DNA of 64,000 nt from the NCBI RefSeq assembly GCF_001522545.3, contig NC_031770.1:33552867-33616866 (forward strand), read 5' to 3'. Of the stretch, positions 26,541-38,800 are shown piece after piece; position 1 is the first letter of the stretch; the number at the start of each line of letters is the position of its first letter. Made by a program: the position numbers and the translations under genes. This DNA comes from Parus major (taxonomy: Eukaryota > Chordata > Aves > Passeriformes > Paridae). Under the pieces are notes generated by a model. That model made no database searches, was not told the DNA's origin, and saw nothing but the letters and a program-made list of their open reading frames with translations.

Positions 26541-26942
26541 TACAAGTCCTGTGAAGAACAGCAAAAGGAGATGGGGTTGTTTTCCCTGGAAAAAAGGAGG
26601 CTCAGGGGAGACCTTATCACTCTCCACTGCTGCCTGACAAGAGGCTGTAATCAGGTGAGAGTCTGTCTCTTCTCCCAGGCAACCAGAGACAGAATGAGAA
26701 GAAAGCTTTAAGCTGGAAATTTACTCCGGACATCAGGAAAAAATTCTTCACTGCAAGACTGACTGGACATAGGAATGGGCTTCCCAGGGAGGTCGTGGAG
26801 TCCCTGTCCCTGGAAATGTTTGAAAAAAGACTTTATGTGGCACTCAGTGCCATGATTTAGTTGACAAAGTGGTGTTAGGTCATAGGTTGGACTGTATGAT
26901 CTCAAAGGTCTCTTCCAACCTAGCTAATTCTGTGATTCTGTG
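26541..26942 (+). mobile_element. CR1 LINE 3' fragment
   Basis: The fragment encodes the CR1 signature GLFSLEKRRLRGDLIT (about 26570-26620). It ends with the standard CR1 3' region: GGTTGGACTGTATGATCTC, then TCTTCCAACC, and the octamer tail ATTCTGTGATTCTGTG. Frameshifts break the reading frame. The 3' end is sharp at 26942; the 5' end is approximate. Confidence 0.92.
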
Positions 26943-27714
26943 TAAAGACGCAGACAGACAGAGTAGAGGTCACTAAAGTCTTTGTGCTATCAAAAGGAAG
27001 TCAAGTACCATGGTTTCTGCTATAAAGATGAGGAGCCTGAGGCACAGATTTTTGCTTGGATGAAAAGTTCAATTTGGTTAAACACAGAGCTGGTCAAGAA
27101 GGCCAGTGCAATCTCATACAGAATATGCAACCCAATCACCAGGGATCTGGCAGAGCAATTGGCCAGCTGGCATGTACCTTTGGATAAAATTATCGATAAT
27201 AGAATCAGGACTTATTTTTGTGTCATGTCATGTCACTCAGGGAGAAATATACAAGAAAAACAGTGTTTTGTTTATAGAACAGTTAAGAAAAAGTTTCATT
27301 CCTTTCATGAGGTGTAGACATGAGAGAAACTTGGAAGATTTCATAGCCTTTCTTTTATGTGTGAAATTGATGTGCCCCTCTTACTCCTTAAGGGCATTTT
27401 TCCCTCGGTGAATTTCATTCCAGAGCGACACATTGCAGAAAGTGAGGTGTCTGCCATGCCAAAAGGAAGAGGGCAGCTAAAATAAGACTTAATTCTTCTG
27501 ATCTGTAGATGGAGGGCTAAAGAAGCTTTGACATACTCTGGAAGATCTCAGAATGGCCAAAACTGAGAGCTACTCCTAAAACATCCTTACAAAGCATTTT
27601 GAAAGTTCATGATGAAAAATACCCCATGTCAGTGACTGTAACAGTACCTGACTGTGCTGTATCAGTGAGATTGAACCCAGCACATCAAGGGTTACAACTA
27701 TCCCACATCGTATC
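26943..27714. other. Spacer between two CR1 fragments
   Basis: AT-leaning sequence with two overlapping frames of 101-111 codons on the plus strand (26982-27411), neither resembling a known protein. Nothing else seen. Confidence 0.6.
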
Positions 27715-28150
27715 TTGACACAGTTCCCAGTATTACCCCCACAGTCAAGAAGGACATTAAAAAACAGGGGGCAGCCCAGCAGGTTTAGGGGTGGAGTTAA
27801 GTGCCTCAAGATGGTTAATAGGATTGGAGACCTTGACACACAAAGAAAGGCTGAAGGGATTGGATTCACTCAGCCTGGTGAAGTGAGGGTTCAGGGGGAC
27901 TGCATTCCTGCCTTCCAGTGTTAGATATTGAGATGATGAAGGTACTCTTCATGATGATTCACTATGATGGGCAGTTAAGTCATTTCAGGGCAAATTTTGC
28001 CTCCAGACACAAAAAAAGCACCTTTTCCTGTGGGACCAGCTAAGCTGGGACAGGCTGCCTGGAGGTGTGGTGGTATTGCCCTACATGGAACATGCAGGGC
28101 TTTGCTTGGCAATGCCCTAGATCATCTAAGGCCTTGCTTCCAACTCACGC
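27715..28150 (+). mobile_element. Diverged CR1 LINE 3' fragment
   Basis: Sequence in the order expected of CR1 is present: an AAAGGCTGAAGGGATTGGAT element, CAGCCTGGTGAAGTGAGG, a GGGACAGGCTGCCTGGAGG-like block, and a CTTCCAACTCA end near 28147. It is more diverged than the copy at 26541 and appears to belong to a different subfamily. Boundaries are approximate. Confidence 0.75.
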
Positions 28151-29877
28151 AGGTCCAGTGCTTTCTGGCCCTGGTCAGGCTGGACTTTCCCCCTCAGATT
28201 TTGTTCCTCTCAGTATAGCAAGATGCTGGAGACTCCAAGACACTGTCTCTTACCCATTTTACCTTTCCTCCTATAAGGGTACAACTCTGCACTAGCAACA
28301 GCCAGCATCAAAAGGGCATCTTCAGCTATACCCATGCAGAAAAATACACAGACACAGTGGCTACTGTGCCCATTTCAGCACACACCTTCCTGCTGCTGGA
28401 CAGAGAGCAACACCAGTGCTAGGCCTGCATTCTTTGGTAAGGACTAGTGATGGCACCCTCCAGCACACCAGGGGCTGCCAGGGTCCTGATGCTCTCCAGT
28501 GATAAGAACAACACAGCATGGAAAGGGAAGAACATGAATTTCAAAATTTCTTCACTGGGCCAACTCTGTTCCAGTTAGAGACAGTTGAGGGGAATAAGAA
28601 GTGGATGTTCTCTTTCTTCTTTTCTATTTTTGTCTTTTCCAGGGTGACTTTTTAGACCCTCACCTTCTGACTTCATTCTGGAATGCTGTTTAAGTATAAA
28701 TTAAGCAGGATCTGGCCTGAGATTTCTCTCTCAGATAAAGATGAGGTTAGCTAAAAGAAACCCCAGCCATGGAAAAGCTCGTATGTCAAGAAAATGTAGA
28801 CGTGTTTTAAAAAATTAAAAAACCAGCGGCTTGACTCCTATTCCTTTTTTAATGAACAGAATAATCTTGTAAAATTAACTGAGGATCAGATAAACAAAAC
28901 TTCTGCTTAGGGCTAGACAGCATGGACATTTATCTCCAGATTCAATTTGAGTGCATCTTCTTCATCTCTGCTTTTGTTCCATTTCATGGGCTGCCAGCCC
29001 TCCTCCCACAGTCTCTCCCCAGGTTACAACAGCTGAGACCTGGCTCCCTCATCACTTTCTTGAGCAGTTCCAAACCTCCTTAAGAATGTGAAGTTTGATA
29101 TGTCTCCCATTGACTTTAGTGAGAGCTTGGTCAGAGGCAGAGGTATTTTTTCAAGCTTTGAAAAAATAAATATCTGTGCAGAGGTAGGATGCTCAAAGAT
29201 ATGTGGCTCAATGGGTGTCCCTCATCTCCATGGGGGTGAACCTACAACTTGCCAGGCTATACCAAATATACAGACCAAGGTCTTGAGGTGCAAGGGGCGA
29301 CAGTGCCACAGAGGATGCTCAGGCAGGGCAACAGCACCAGCTACCCCCGTGAGCCCATACTGCCAAACCCCATCGAACCTTCACCACGACCTTTTACAGT
29401 GGCAGGAGCACGTGTTGAACACTTTCCAACTGCAGTGCCAGTTGCAGCAGAGCTTGGGAGAAACCCCTCCCTCAGACAGCTTGTAATCCAGGCTGCCACA
29501 TTGTCTTGAACTGAAGAACACCCTTTCTGAAACACCACATAGACCAAGTGCAGCAATTTGTGCTGTTTACAGCAGAACAGGAAGGACTGGGCCCAGTGGC
29601 ACAGGGGGAGCTGTGCCATTGCTTCTTTTGGAGTGTTTGGTTATGAGCTTTGTCAGCTGAAACATCTGTACATAACAGATGCCATTCCCATATTTCCTGT
29701 AGTTTGTTACAGAGGTAACTCAGGAGGTGATCATCTCCCAACTAACTTAAAAATAAGGATTTGCATTTACAACAGAGAGGCTGTTGGAAAAGGGGCTTTT
29801 GGACATGGGTGAGAAGCTGAGGACAAACTAGAAAAGCCAAGGCTGCAGCTGGTATTTTGCAGCACGTCACAGCAGCT

Positions 29878-30003
29878 ACTCGGTGCTGCGCTCCCACACT
29901 GACACCTAGCGCCGGCCAGCCCTGCCCTGCCCTGCCCGCGCCTCACACTCACACCCGCCTCGGCTTCTTCCAACTCCGGCCGAGCTGGTTGGGGGCCCGC
30001 GGT
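29878..30003. promoter_or_regulatory. Second isolated CpG-rich patch with CCCTG repeat
   Basis: About 13 CpG dinucleotides fall in roughly 125 bases, including a short (CCCTG)3 repeat at 29920-29934. The patch stands alone in AT-rich DNA about 5 kb beyond the MEMO1 3' end. Possible regulatory element; no exon signal. Confidence 0.4.
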
Positions 30004-32590
30004 TTGGATTAATTTTTTTCCTTTAAATGAATACGAGACTACTCGTGTAGGCTCCATAAAGTACATTTACACCTGCCACAACATGCCTGTTTTCCACTTA
30101 AATGGAATCGTTTTCCCTCGTCAGCCCAGTGCTTTGAAGTTGGCTTGGAAATATGCGGGGCACTTGTCAGTAATGCATCCCGCTGCCCCATCTGATGGAT
30201 GCAGCGCTGAGCCCATTCCAGAGCTATGTGCCTACAATCAACTACCAAGTCAGTTTATTTCAGAACAGCTTGAAAGCAGCATTTAGTTACAGTGCAGCTC
30301 TGCAAACAGAAAACCATTCCTTGCAGTGCAGAAATGTGCTTTCTTCCTGATAGCAATTGTGAGGCCAGACCGCATTTCCAACCACCCATTTACAGCAGGT
30401 ATCTTCCTGACAGATTATTTGTAACAGCAGCTCTCTGGACTGTGATCACAAAGAAAAATAATTTTTACCAGCAAAAAACATGCATGAATTCAACACTTAT
30501 TAATCATAGCTGAGCTTAAAGGCTCATTCTTCAAAACCTTTATAGCAACTCTGGAGACAAATGAAAAGTAGTATAAGTCTCAGCCAACAAATCCCAGGGG
30601 ATGGCTTTCCCTACCTGCCCACACAGACCAGGAGCCCAGGGAAGCCTCTGCAGCCTAGGCACTAAGATGTCAACACTCAACTTTCTGCTGCAAGAGTTCA
30701 GCAGAAAAATAAATATCTTTTACCAGAAAAGGGACTTCATCCAAAAGCACTGCAGTTTTCAGTCTTGTGAAGTTATAGTCACAGGGAGCAGGAAAGTAAT
30801 TTCTCAGCTTTTAAAACCTCACTAGATAAAAAGGAAATCTGGTAAGTTTAGGTTTATAGAGTTCTTTGTTTGATGTTTGACACAATGTTTTATTCTTTCT
30901 GTCATTTAGGTCTTTGTCATATACAGAGCAAACTTTAGATCACTCAAATCTCAAGTTTCATTAGTGGCTTCACTGCAGAATTTGAGGCCCTGGCTAATTT
31001 TTTAATGAGACTTAAAGACAACTACTAGAATTAGACTATATTTTTGTATGACATTAATAATAAAATAACTTGGGGTCTACAAGCTCTGAAAAAAGTATGT
31101 AGAAGTGTTTATAGGGAATACATTTTTATATCAATCAAGATCACGGGACTGAGAAAATTATTTAAATTACCTTCTCTTAAATCCACCAAGAACCTGGGGG
31201 TTATGGAGGTCCCTCTGTCACTTCTGTGAAAAGGTGGAGATACCTCTATTTACCTTTATAACTTACAGATTTCAGCATGAGATTCTCACCCCTGAATTTC
31301 AACAAACTGAGCTCTGCTTGACAAGACACCTCCAGCATGTCATCTCCTTGAATTAGCAGTAACAGGTTGCCCACCACTGCACCTGCATGACAGCCACATT
31401 GGGCAGTGCTTGGCAGCATGTCATCCTCCAAACAGGATAGCAGAAGAACAGTTGCTGACATCAAACTTGAAAAGAAACCATTTTCTTCCCCATCTTCTCA
31501 CTTCTCTGTCCTCTCCAAAAAGATCCAAGCCTCTACCAACACACCTTCCTGCAACCTGCAGGAAAACAAACTGACATAATTGCTTTCTTAATTTGTACCA
31601 CAACATTTGCATTCCTGGGGCATATGCAATGGGAGGAGATGCCTCAGACTCCAGCAGAAATGAATGCACATACTAAATAGGCACCACAAAAGACATGAAG
31701 AAATGAACATTGAGTTTTCAGCTTTCAGTTTTCTGGCATAAGATAACCCCCAAATGACATCAGGTATCTGGAAGTTACAGGGACAAACTGTTTGCAGAAT
31801 TAGGCAAAATCAAGTAAGAAAAAAAAATGAAATAAAACAAGCTTTAGAGACAATAGATTGTGCATTACTGAGAGAATAAAGTAATTTCACCCCTACAGAC
31901 TAATTCCAAGTCATGTTTTGCAACCATCTATTGAAAAGGCCATCTGGCCCCAACGCAAAACATCTCACAGCTTTGACATACACTGCACTGGACACCGAAA
32001 TTTGTATTTGGTCACACTAAAGATCTTTTCCAGGCTAACTTTCAGGAAGTTTTGCCACTGATGTAGGAAGGCAAAAGGATTTTAAACATTTCTCCGGAAA
32101 CACAATAGTTCTGGCAATTTTTTGAGAGTGTATCAGACACAACTCAGCCCGAGGAAATAGCTACTGCAAATCATGGTGATTGATAACAGTTTCAGAGCCA
32201 AGCTTCCTTTGATGCAGAGAAGAGTTGTTTGGGGTTTTTTTCCCCTGAGGGAATAAAGGGACAATTAGAAACAGGAAATGGAAAAACGCTACAGCTACAG
32301 AAATAAGATGCTGAGGTAGTGTGAGACTGTGTCTGTGTCAAACACAGTCCCCCTCCTCCCCCTCCACCATTTCACTACTTGACATGTCAATCCAAAATTC
32401 CCAAGTAAAGCCTACAGCAATATGCAAGACTCCTCAGACACAGCAACAAGCCCCTAAATGGGAACCAGTGGGAGCAAGAGCTGTCTAAGAAAGTGAGGGG
32501 AAATTCAACATTTCTGAAGGCACAGAGAAAGGATAACTGCACTGGAGTAGAAGTCCAGCTTAAATGAGAACACTGGATCAAAGCGAAAGT

Positions 32591-32611
32591 AGATCACTCA
32601 AGTAGTGATCT
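32591..32611. repeat. 8-bp perfect hairpin
   Basis: AGATCACT and AGTGATCT are separated by the loop CAAGT. Small and possibly accidental. Confidence 0.6.
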
Positions 32612-35114
32612 TTAAAACAAATATATACAGCCAAGCTGTCATTATAACTGGAAATAAAAGGCTGAGAGTTGGAGCAGCTACACCAAACTCACTCCATGCC
32701 ATGAGTGCTTCAAAGCAGGATGTGGCTCCCAATGTCCAGCGCCATTCACTGCCCTGCAGAATGATACTGTTTCTGCCTCTGCTTCCTCCTACTTCTGCTA
32801 ATCTAAACACAATGCAGTGGAAGACCTATTGTGCCACTTCAGTGTCAAAAAAATTGAACTGAAGAACTAGGCACTCAGTAGACAGTACTTAAAAAGAACT
32901 TTTTAGGCAGTATTTAAGGGAAACAAAATACATAAAGCTCCTTTGTGAACAACATGAGAACAGAAAACAAGAGGAGTATTTTAATCAACATTTTCACACA
33001 GTGAACATTTCTCTAAAATGCCAAAATTTTAAAATGGGAATCATGTCCCTGACTGGATTTTCTGCACCAAAAGAGCAGTCAAAGCTCAGGCATTCTACAC
33101 ATAGAAGAAACCTCCAGAAAAGTGAGCAGGACTTAATATTCAGTATTATCTAAACCAGACAATCTTTGTCCCAACATGCTATATACAAACATATATTTAA
33201 ATGAGAATAAAATGTGTGGTAAAGCTATAATAATAATGAATTAATAGTCCTGAGTGAAGATTTTTTCAGAAGATTCTGCTTTTCCTCCTGACACATCTTA
33301 AACACACCAAGAAACAGAGCACTGAAGTCAACTCCTTCCAAGCCCACCAAAAGGGAAAAAAATATTCCAAGTTCTTTGAAATCAGGTATTTTTTGCAAAA
33401 AAAAAGAAAAAAAATGAAAAAGCTTTTACAAGGGCTTTTTAATTTAGTACAGGTTTCACAAAGCTTTAAATTTCTGAGTGGGTTTCTGAACTGTCATTGC
33501 TGGTTATTACTAGTAGGCACAGAAATTCCCATTTTAATTAAAAACTTTATTTTGAAATACATTGTACAGTTTACATGTGAAGTGCTTTCAATGTAAGATA
33601 TTTAATAACATTACGCTGAGCAAAATGGCTAACCAATTTCCTCAAAGCTCTTCCAGTTATGGGCTTTTTTTGTTAAAACTATCTTGCAGAACTAAGATGC
33701 AACTTGGGCATTTGTATTCAGAAGCTAATTGCTATGTTTTACCTTAGGGAAAAGGTAAATACTTAACTGTTCCAATTAACTGTATGTTTCAATAATGATA
33801 ATCATTTGGCATAAGACTGAAAGAAACCCAAGCCCTAATTAAACTTGTATTCACCAAAGATTTTTTTAAAAAAAACTTCATGATCAAACTATTTTGTTAA
33901 TAAGGCACAGTCAGACAAGTATTTACAAAGACTGCCTACCAATTCAGTTTTACCTGCACAGCCTTCTTGCTGGTCTGTCAACAGTAATCTGAAAGTTGTT
34001 TTCCCTGTCTACTGCTGAGACTTTCCAAGAGCAAGGCAGAGCAGTAAGGCAACTAAAAGAACAGGCATGCTCAAGAGTTTGGCATTTGGGATGGATTTGG
34101 AACATCTGCAAAGTAGTTCATTTTATAAATGGAGCATTCACCTGCTATTATTAAAATGGTGGCCAACCGTGATAAGGTAAATAGAAGTGACGCAAGCAGA
34201 GGTTATTTTAATAGGAATAAACAAGATGTCTGGTATGCTTTCAGCTAAGACTTTGCATGCAGCAATTACCACAACTTTCAGAGATAATCTAAATTGAATT
34301 CTGAAATTGCACACTGCCACTTAGGAAAGCTGAATGTACCAGGAGGTTTCTTGATAGCAGGTGAAATATCAAGGAATGAAATCTCCATTTAGATAATGAG
34401 CCAATATTGCATCCTACTTTGCATTTCTTATTAGAACAAAAGGAAGTCTTTGGGAATGACAACTGAAATAATTACATCATTATTTTGGCTGCAAGGAAGT
34501 TCAAGAACTTTTAACATGGGATGCTCAAACATGAAACAACTCTACCCACAGTCAAATAATAAAAAATAAAAATGAAAAATAAAATTAAAAAAAAAAAAGA
34601 GAGAAGCCTTACCTTCCCCTTCCAAATAATCTTTGAGGAATAATTGCTTGAGATTAGCACTGTATGGCTTCTGTGGCCTATGAATGCCAGACAGATACTC
34701 TAAGAATTATCACTTTCATGTTACTGCTTTTTTTCAATTGTTAGTAGCTTCAAACAAAAATGCTTCATATATTTAACTTGAATAATCAAAACGAGCATAA
34801 AAATCATTAAAAGTATATTGCTGATACAAAATTGTATCACATACTAAAAGATACTACTTCATAGATTAATTATGAAACAAAAAAGATCAGACTATACAAA
34901 AAGTTTTCCAAATTCTTTTGCACAGCTGAACTCATAGTGCAGGTTTAAGATTAAAAAAAAACTGTAAATGATGTAGTCAACAAATGTTGAATACAAAATA
35001 CATTCTAAAGTATTTTACAGAATGGCTGAATTATCAAGCATAAGAACTGAGAATAAAAAAATGTTAATGACAAGCAGCCACATACAGAACACAAAGCAAT
35101 AAGTTTAAATCAGA

Positions 35115-35671
35115 CTATTTTGGTTTGTGTAGCCCTTTATTAGCAACTAAAATAGAAGATATCTGTTGTACATCACGGGTAGTAACTGACTATACTGGAG
35201 TTTTATTATATTCTAATACAGAATCATTTATAAATGCATTGTTTTCCTTTTTTTCTTTTATTAAAAAGCTTCCACCCCCTTTTTCCGTTTACGACTTGCA
35301 AAACTATTCTGAAAGCTGAGTATATGTGCACAGGTCTGCAAAGAGTGCAAATTTAGGATATGGTAAATGCTTTACATGTTCTATTTTTAAGGACAGTCTA
35401 CCACCATGCCTTCATAGCCATTATCTTTTCCAAAGAAAAAAAAACTCTCAGAAAAAGCTCTGATACCAGTCTTCCTTCCATTGTCCTAAACAAGAAAGCA
35501 TTTTTAAATGAGTTGAAACTAAGGAAGGACTACACCTACTAGAAAAGAACAGAGTTCTATTAGTTTGAGGTTTCAGTATACCCAAAGACCAGGGACTGTA
35601 TCTTTGTAAGGGCTAGGCTGGGACCCCGTATACAGAGTGTGTGCAGGTGCCATCCCTGAGCATTCAGCAGT
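35115..35671 (-). other. MEMO1: MEMO1 3' UTR (inferred)
   Basis: About 555 bases follow the stop and contain no splice sites of note. Three AATAAA hexamers read on the minus strand at 35262-35257, 35207-35202 and 35141-35136. The most distal is followed about 35-60 bases later by a GU-rich stretch (minus strand, 35100-35077), the layout expected at a poly(A) site. The exact cleavage point, and longer forms (another AATAAA at 33551-33546), cannot be settled from sequence alone. Confidence 0.6.
35136..35141 (-). terminator. Likely MEMO1 poly(A) signal AATAAA
   Basis: This is a canonical hexamer on the minus strand, about 530 bases after the stop, with GU-rich sequence at 35100-35077 as a plausible downstream element. 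Two further AATAAA copies lie upstream at 35207-35202 and 35262-35257, so alternative use is possible. Confidence 0.55.
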
Positions 35672-35803
35672 TCAGTGGACCATAAGTGCTCCAGCTGCAT
35701 AACTCACTGAGCTGTCTTGCCAGTTTCGACACTGGCTTGACTGAGCGTAATTCAAAAATGAAAAGCTCATATTCATTCCATTCTTCTGGAGCTCATTGAT
35801 AGC
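35672..35803 (-). CDS. MEMO1: MEMO1 coding exon 9 with stop (codons 255-297)
   Basis: The exon has 132 bases, including TGA at 35674-35672, with acceptor CTCCTCAG after a pyrimidine tract. It encodes the C-terminal [12 protein letters not shown] block and the SYAAGAL segment, ending in His297. The strongly conserved end and exact total length confirm the stop. Confidence 0.97.
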   Translation of the reverse strand, partial: AINELQKNGMNMSFSFLNYAQSSQCRNWQDSSVSYAAGALMVH

Positions 35804-38800
35804 CTGAGGAGAGGAAAAAGAGTTGTTTAAGAAAAGGTATCAGTTAAAATTACATTTCCTAGGCCTCCAAGGTCCTTGCACCATCTCTTATAAGCTCATT
35901 ATAGAAGCACCTCCCAGTAACTAGTGGACCTAGCCCATTTCTGTGCTGTTTCATTCAATGATGCTTCCCCCACTGCACTGCATACATCCATGCAGTTCTC
36001 TAAAGCAACACTGAACCTTTCATGATACCTCCTTTAGAAACAATTCTTCCAATTCCATGGGGAATTTATATAGAAACACAAATACAACAGGAGAAAACTG
36101 AGCACTATTAACACTTCAGATTCTATTTCTTCCATTAAGGAAAAAGGAAGTACAAGGGTAATTTATTCAAGCGTGACAACTGGCAAAAGTGAATGAACAG
36201 AATTTAGCTGTGATTCACTGCAAAACTAATAATTATCCAAGGGTAAGAGATGGGTATATTTGCAGAGTAGTCATAGTACTGAACTTTTGCTACATCCATC
36301 CCCAATATTGATATTACTCAGACAAACTTTTATGGACAACACTTTAAAACCTTCCTCTCTATGTTCTCCATTCAGACTACATTCCCAGTGAATTAAGTTT
36401 TTCCTTTTAAAAAAATTAACGTGCTTCCTTGTTTCAGATTTGAATTACAGTAAAAATACAGTGAGATTCATTCAAGCAACATGACAAATCTTCAGCACTC
36501 CACCAGTGCTGTAAAGCAGCTGTGACCAAATTTAGACAAGTAAGTTAAGCCAGATTTATGTCTGCACTGCATCACCAAAATAGAATACGGTAACCAGAAA
36601 GTAATCTGAATTCTAATTGCTGTTAATTTATGAGTTAATGGTGCTCTGCACTAATACCTACTGAGGCCATCTCTCACCATATTTGCAAAACTCAAAACCA
36701 CTGCCAGACATCACAAGGCACTCACAATAGCTAGCTAATCGCAATATAGAGAAAATAAACACGTTCATAAGTACTGATTCAAAAGAGCAAGTACGTACTT
36801 CTTCAGGGAGATGGATTTATTTGTTCATTTATTTAGGGCCAAGAGGAAGTGAATGATTGCATTTTATTGAAATTCAAAAGGAATATGGTATCTCATCTCC
36901 CTTAGGGAACTCAAAATCCTCAGCCCTTTCAAGAGCTTACATTTGTCTATATGCAAGACATGAAAATCAGAGACCAAATTGAGAACACTTAAAATCAATT
37001 TATTCAAGGCTTGACATTTTAGAACTAAGGAATACTGCAGCTATATTGTTTTATACAAATGCAAGCATTTTTCCAGAAGTTACATTCTTCAACAAGTCAA
37101 AAAGTTACTTACATTTAATAGCACTCCAATCGGATGTCTTCCACATATTGTATTATGGTATTTCTTCAAGTAATTGCTAAAAGATACAGGATCTAGCTGT
37201 TCTATAATGCTCATACCCTGAAAAAGAATTGATAGCAATAATTACATTACACATTCACAAGCAGGTGTTTATCCATCATCTATTTGTTACAACTGAGCAG
37301 GTGGAAAAACCCTCTACTTGGTACCAAGGATATCAAGGGAATCTCAGCATGTGAGCTCTAGCTTGAAGTCATCTTGTTTCCATTCCTTGCCAAACTAAAA
37401 GTGCAGGAGCTCTTCCAAAGCTGTCAATACTCACAGATCTGTGAAGTTATCTTTGCAAATACCAGTGAAGCTCATGTTAAAAATCCTGCAGACTAGTTGA
37501 TCCCCACCATCCAAGACTGCCCCACTTCCGTAAGATTTGGTGCAGCTGTAACCAGACAAATTTACTAAAAGGGCAAAGCAGGAAGAAGTTGTGCCTCCAT
37601 CTGCTCTCCCTGGTAACAAAGTTCAGGGCCAAGCACTTGTCTGGGACTTCAGGATGTCCAAAAACCCTAGATAAAACCAACACTACACACATGCAATTCA
37701 TGCACATGACAAGTGCGATGTATCCTGGACACACAAGGCCTGTAAGGCAGCTGATCTGGGCATGGCCTGGCCATTTGCTCAGAGCACAAAAATCTGATCC
37801 AGAAAATCTCTAGGCACTATCAAGTTGGTGCACAACAAAAACGTAAGAACCAGAAGACGGTGCTTCCACTTTACATGAGACAGTCACATGTGTACATCCT
37901 TTCTTCCATTGACAGCAAGATCTATGATCCCATGGAGTCATGCTAAGAATACCAGCACACGTGTGGAAAACTAAACCTTCCACATATAGAAACATTTGCA
38001 TTCTTAAAAGCAGAAAGAATCCTCCAGAGACAGCCTACTCTTAACCCATCCCATAAAGCAGACCAAACACCATGGAAGCAGTTTAAAAACAAGTCTAAAT
38101 GAATTATTGTCTTGGTTTCATCATAGGTTTGCTCTTTTGACTGTATTAGACTCCATCCTCTTCTTTTTCCCTTCCTCTGAAAATTATTAATTCACTTCAC
38201 CACAGAAATGAGCTCCAGACACTCACTAACTCAATAAAATACATAGTTATGCTGCTTCTGTTGGTGAAACAGAAAAGAGTCTAGAAAAAAAAATATACTT
38301 TGAATAGGAATAGCTGGAGGTTGATACCAGAAAAGGAGATAGTTTCTTCTAAGATTTCTGCATTTGTCCCAGCTCTTTCCCCTACTTTTGGGTGATAAAA
38401 GGAGAAGCCACATTGCAGGAAGCAGTCAGTCTGAAGTCTCCCCCTCAAGAGTGAAATCTCCAGAACATTCTGCAAGGGCACTGGCTGATCTGGCAGATAT
38501 CAACTAATTACTCAGGCTGGATCACAACCTACAGTGGAGGAGCAGAAGGTTCCCTGGAGAGCTGGGAGAATTATAAAACAGCAATGATAACCACTACCCT
38601 TATGCACTTTTAAACAGAAACAGACATAAGATGAATTAATAAAGAAATACGCTTTCTGGAAAAACAAAACCAAGCTGGCCAATTGATGGTAACAGCTCAG
38701 TTCTTCTGGAGTTATGGAGAGGGTGTTTGGACCCTTGGCCAGTAATTACAACTGTTAATCACTCCAGATCTACACAGCCTAAATGAGTGCCGAAGAAAAT

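Larger units (their letters stand above)
28151..35114. other. Intergenic sequence downstream of MEMO1
   Basis: AT-rich and mostly unique, with A-rich runs (for example 34557-34599). One CpG-rich patch and one short hairpin are listed separately. The frame at 29088-29486 (132 codons) is unrecognised. Part of 33400-35114 could belong to a longer MEMO1 3' UTR. Confidence 0.65.

Noticed and set aside
29088..29486. 132-codon plus-strand frame with several cysteines
   Set aside because: The Cys/His pattern does not form a recognisable zinc-finger spacing, and an overlapping frame is also open.
29895..29920. CTCF-like site in the second CpG patch
   Set aside because: Only the GCGCC part fits; the central AGGGGGC core is missing.
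1..35114. Possible SRD5A2 exons, since that gene neighbours MEMO1 in mammals
   Set aside because: I looked for its conserved motifs among the open frames and found none. Exons too short for that check cannot be excluded.
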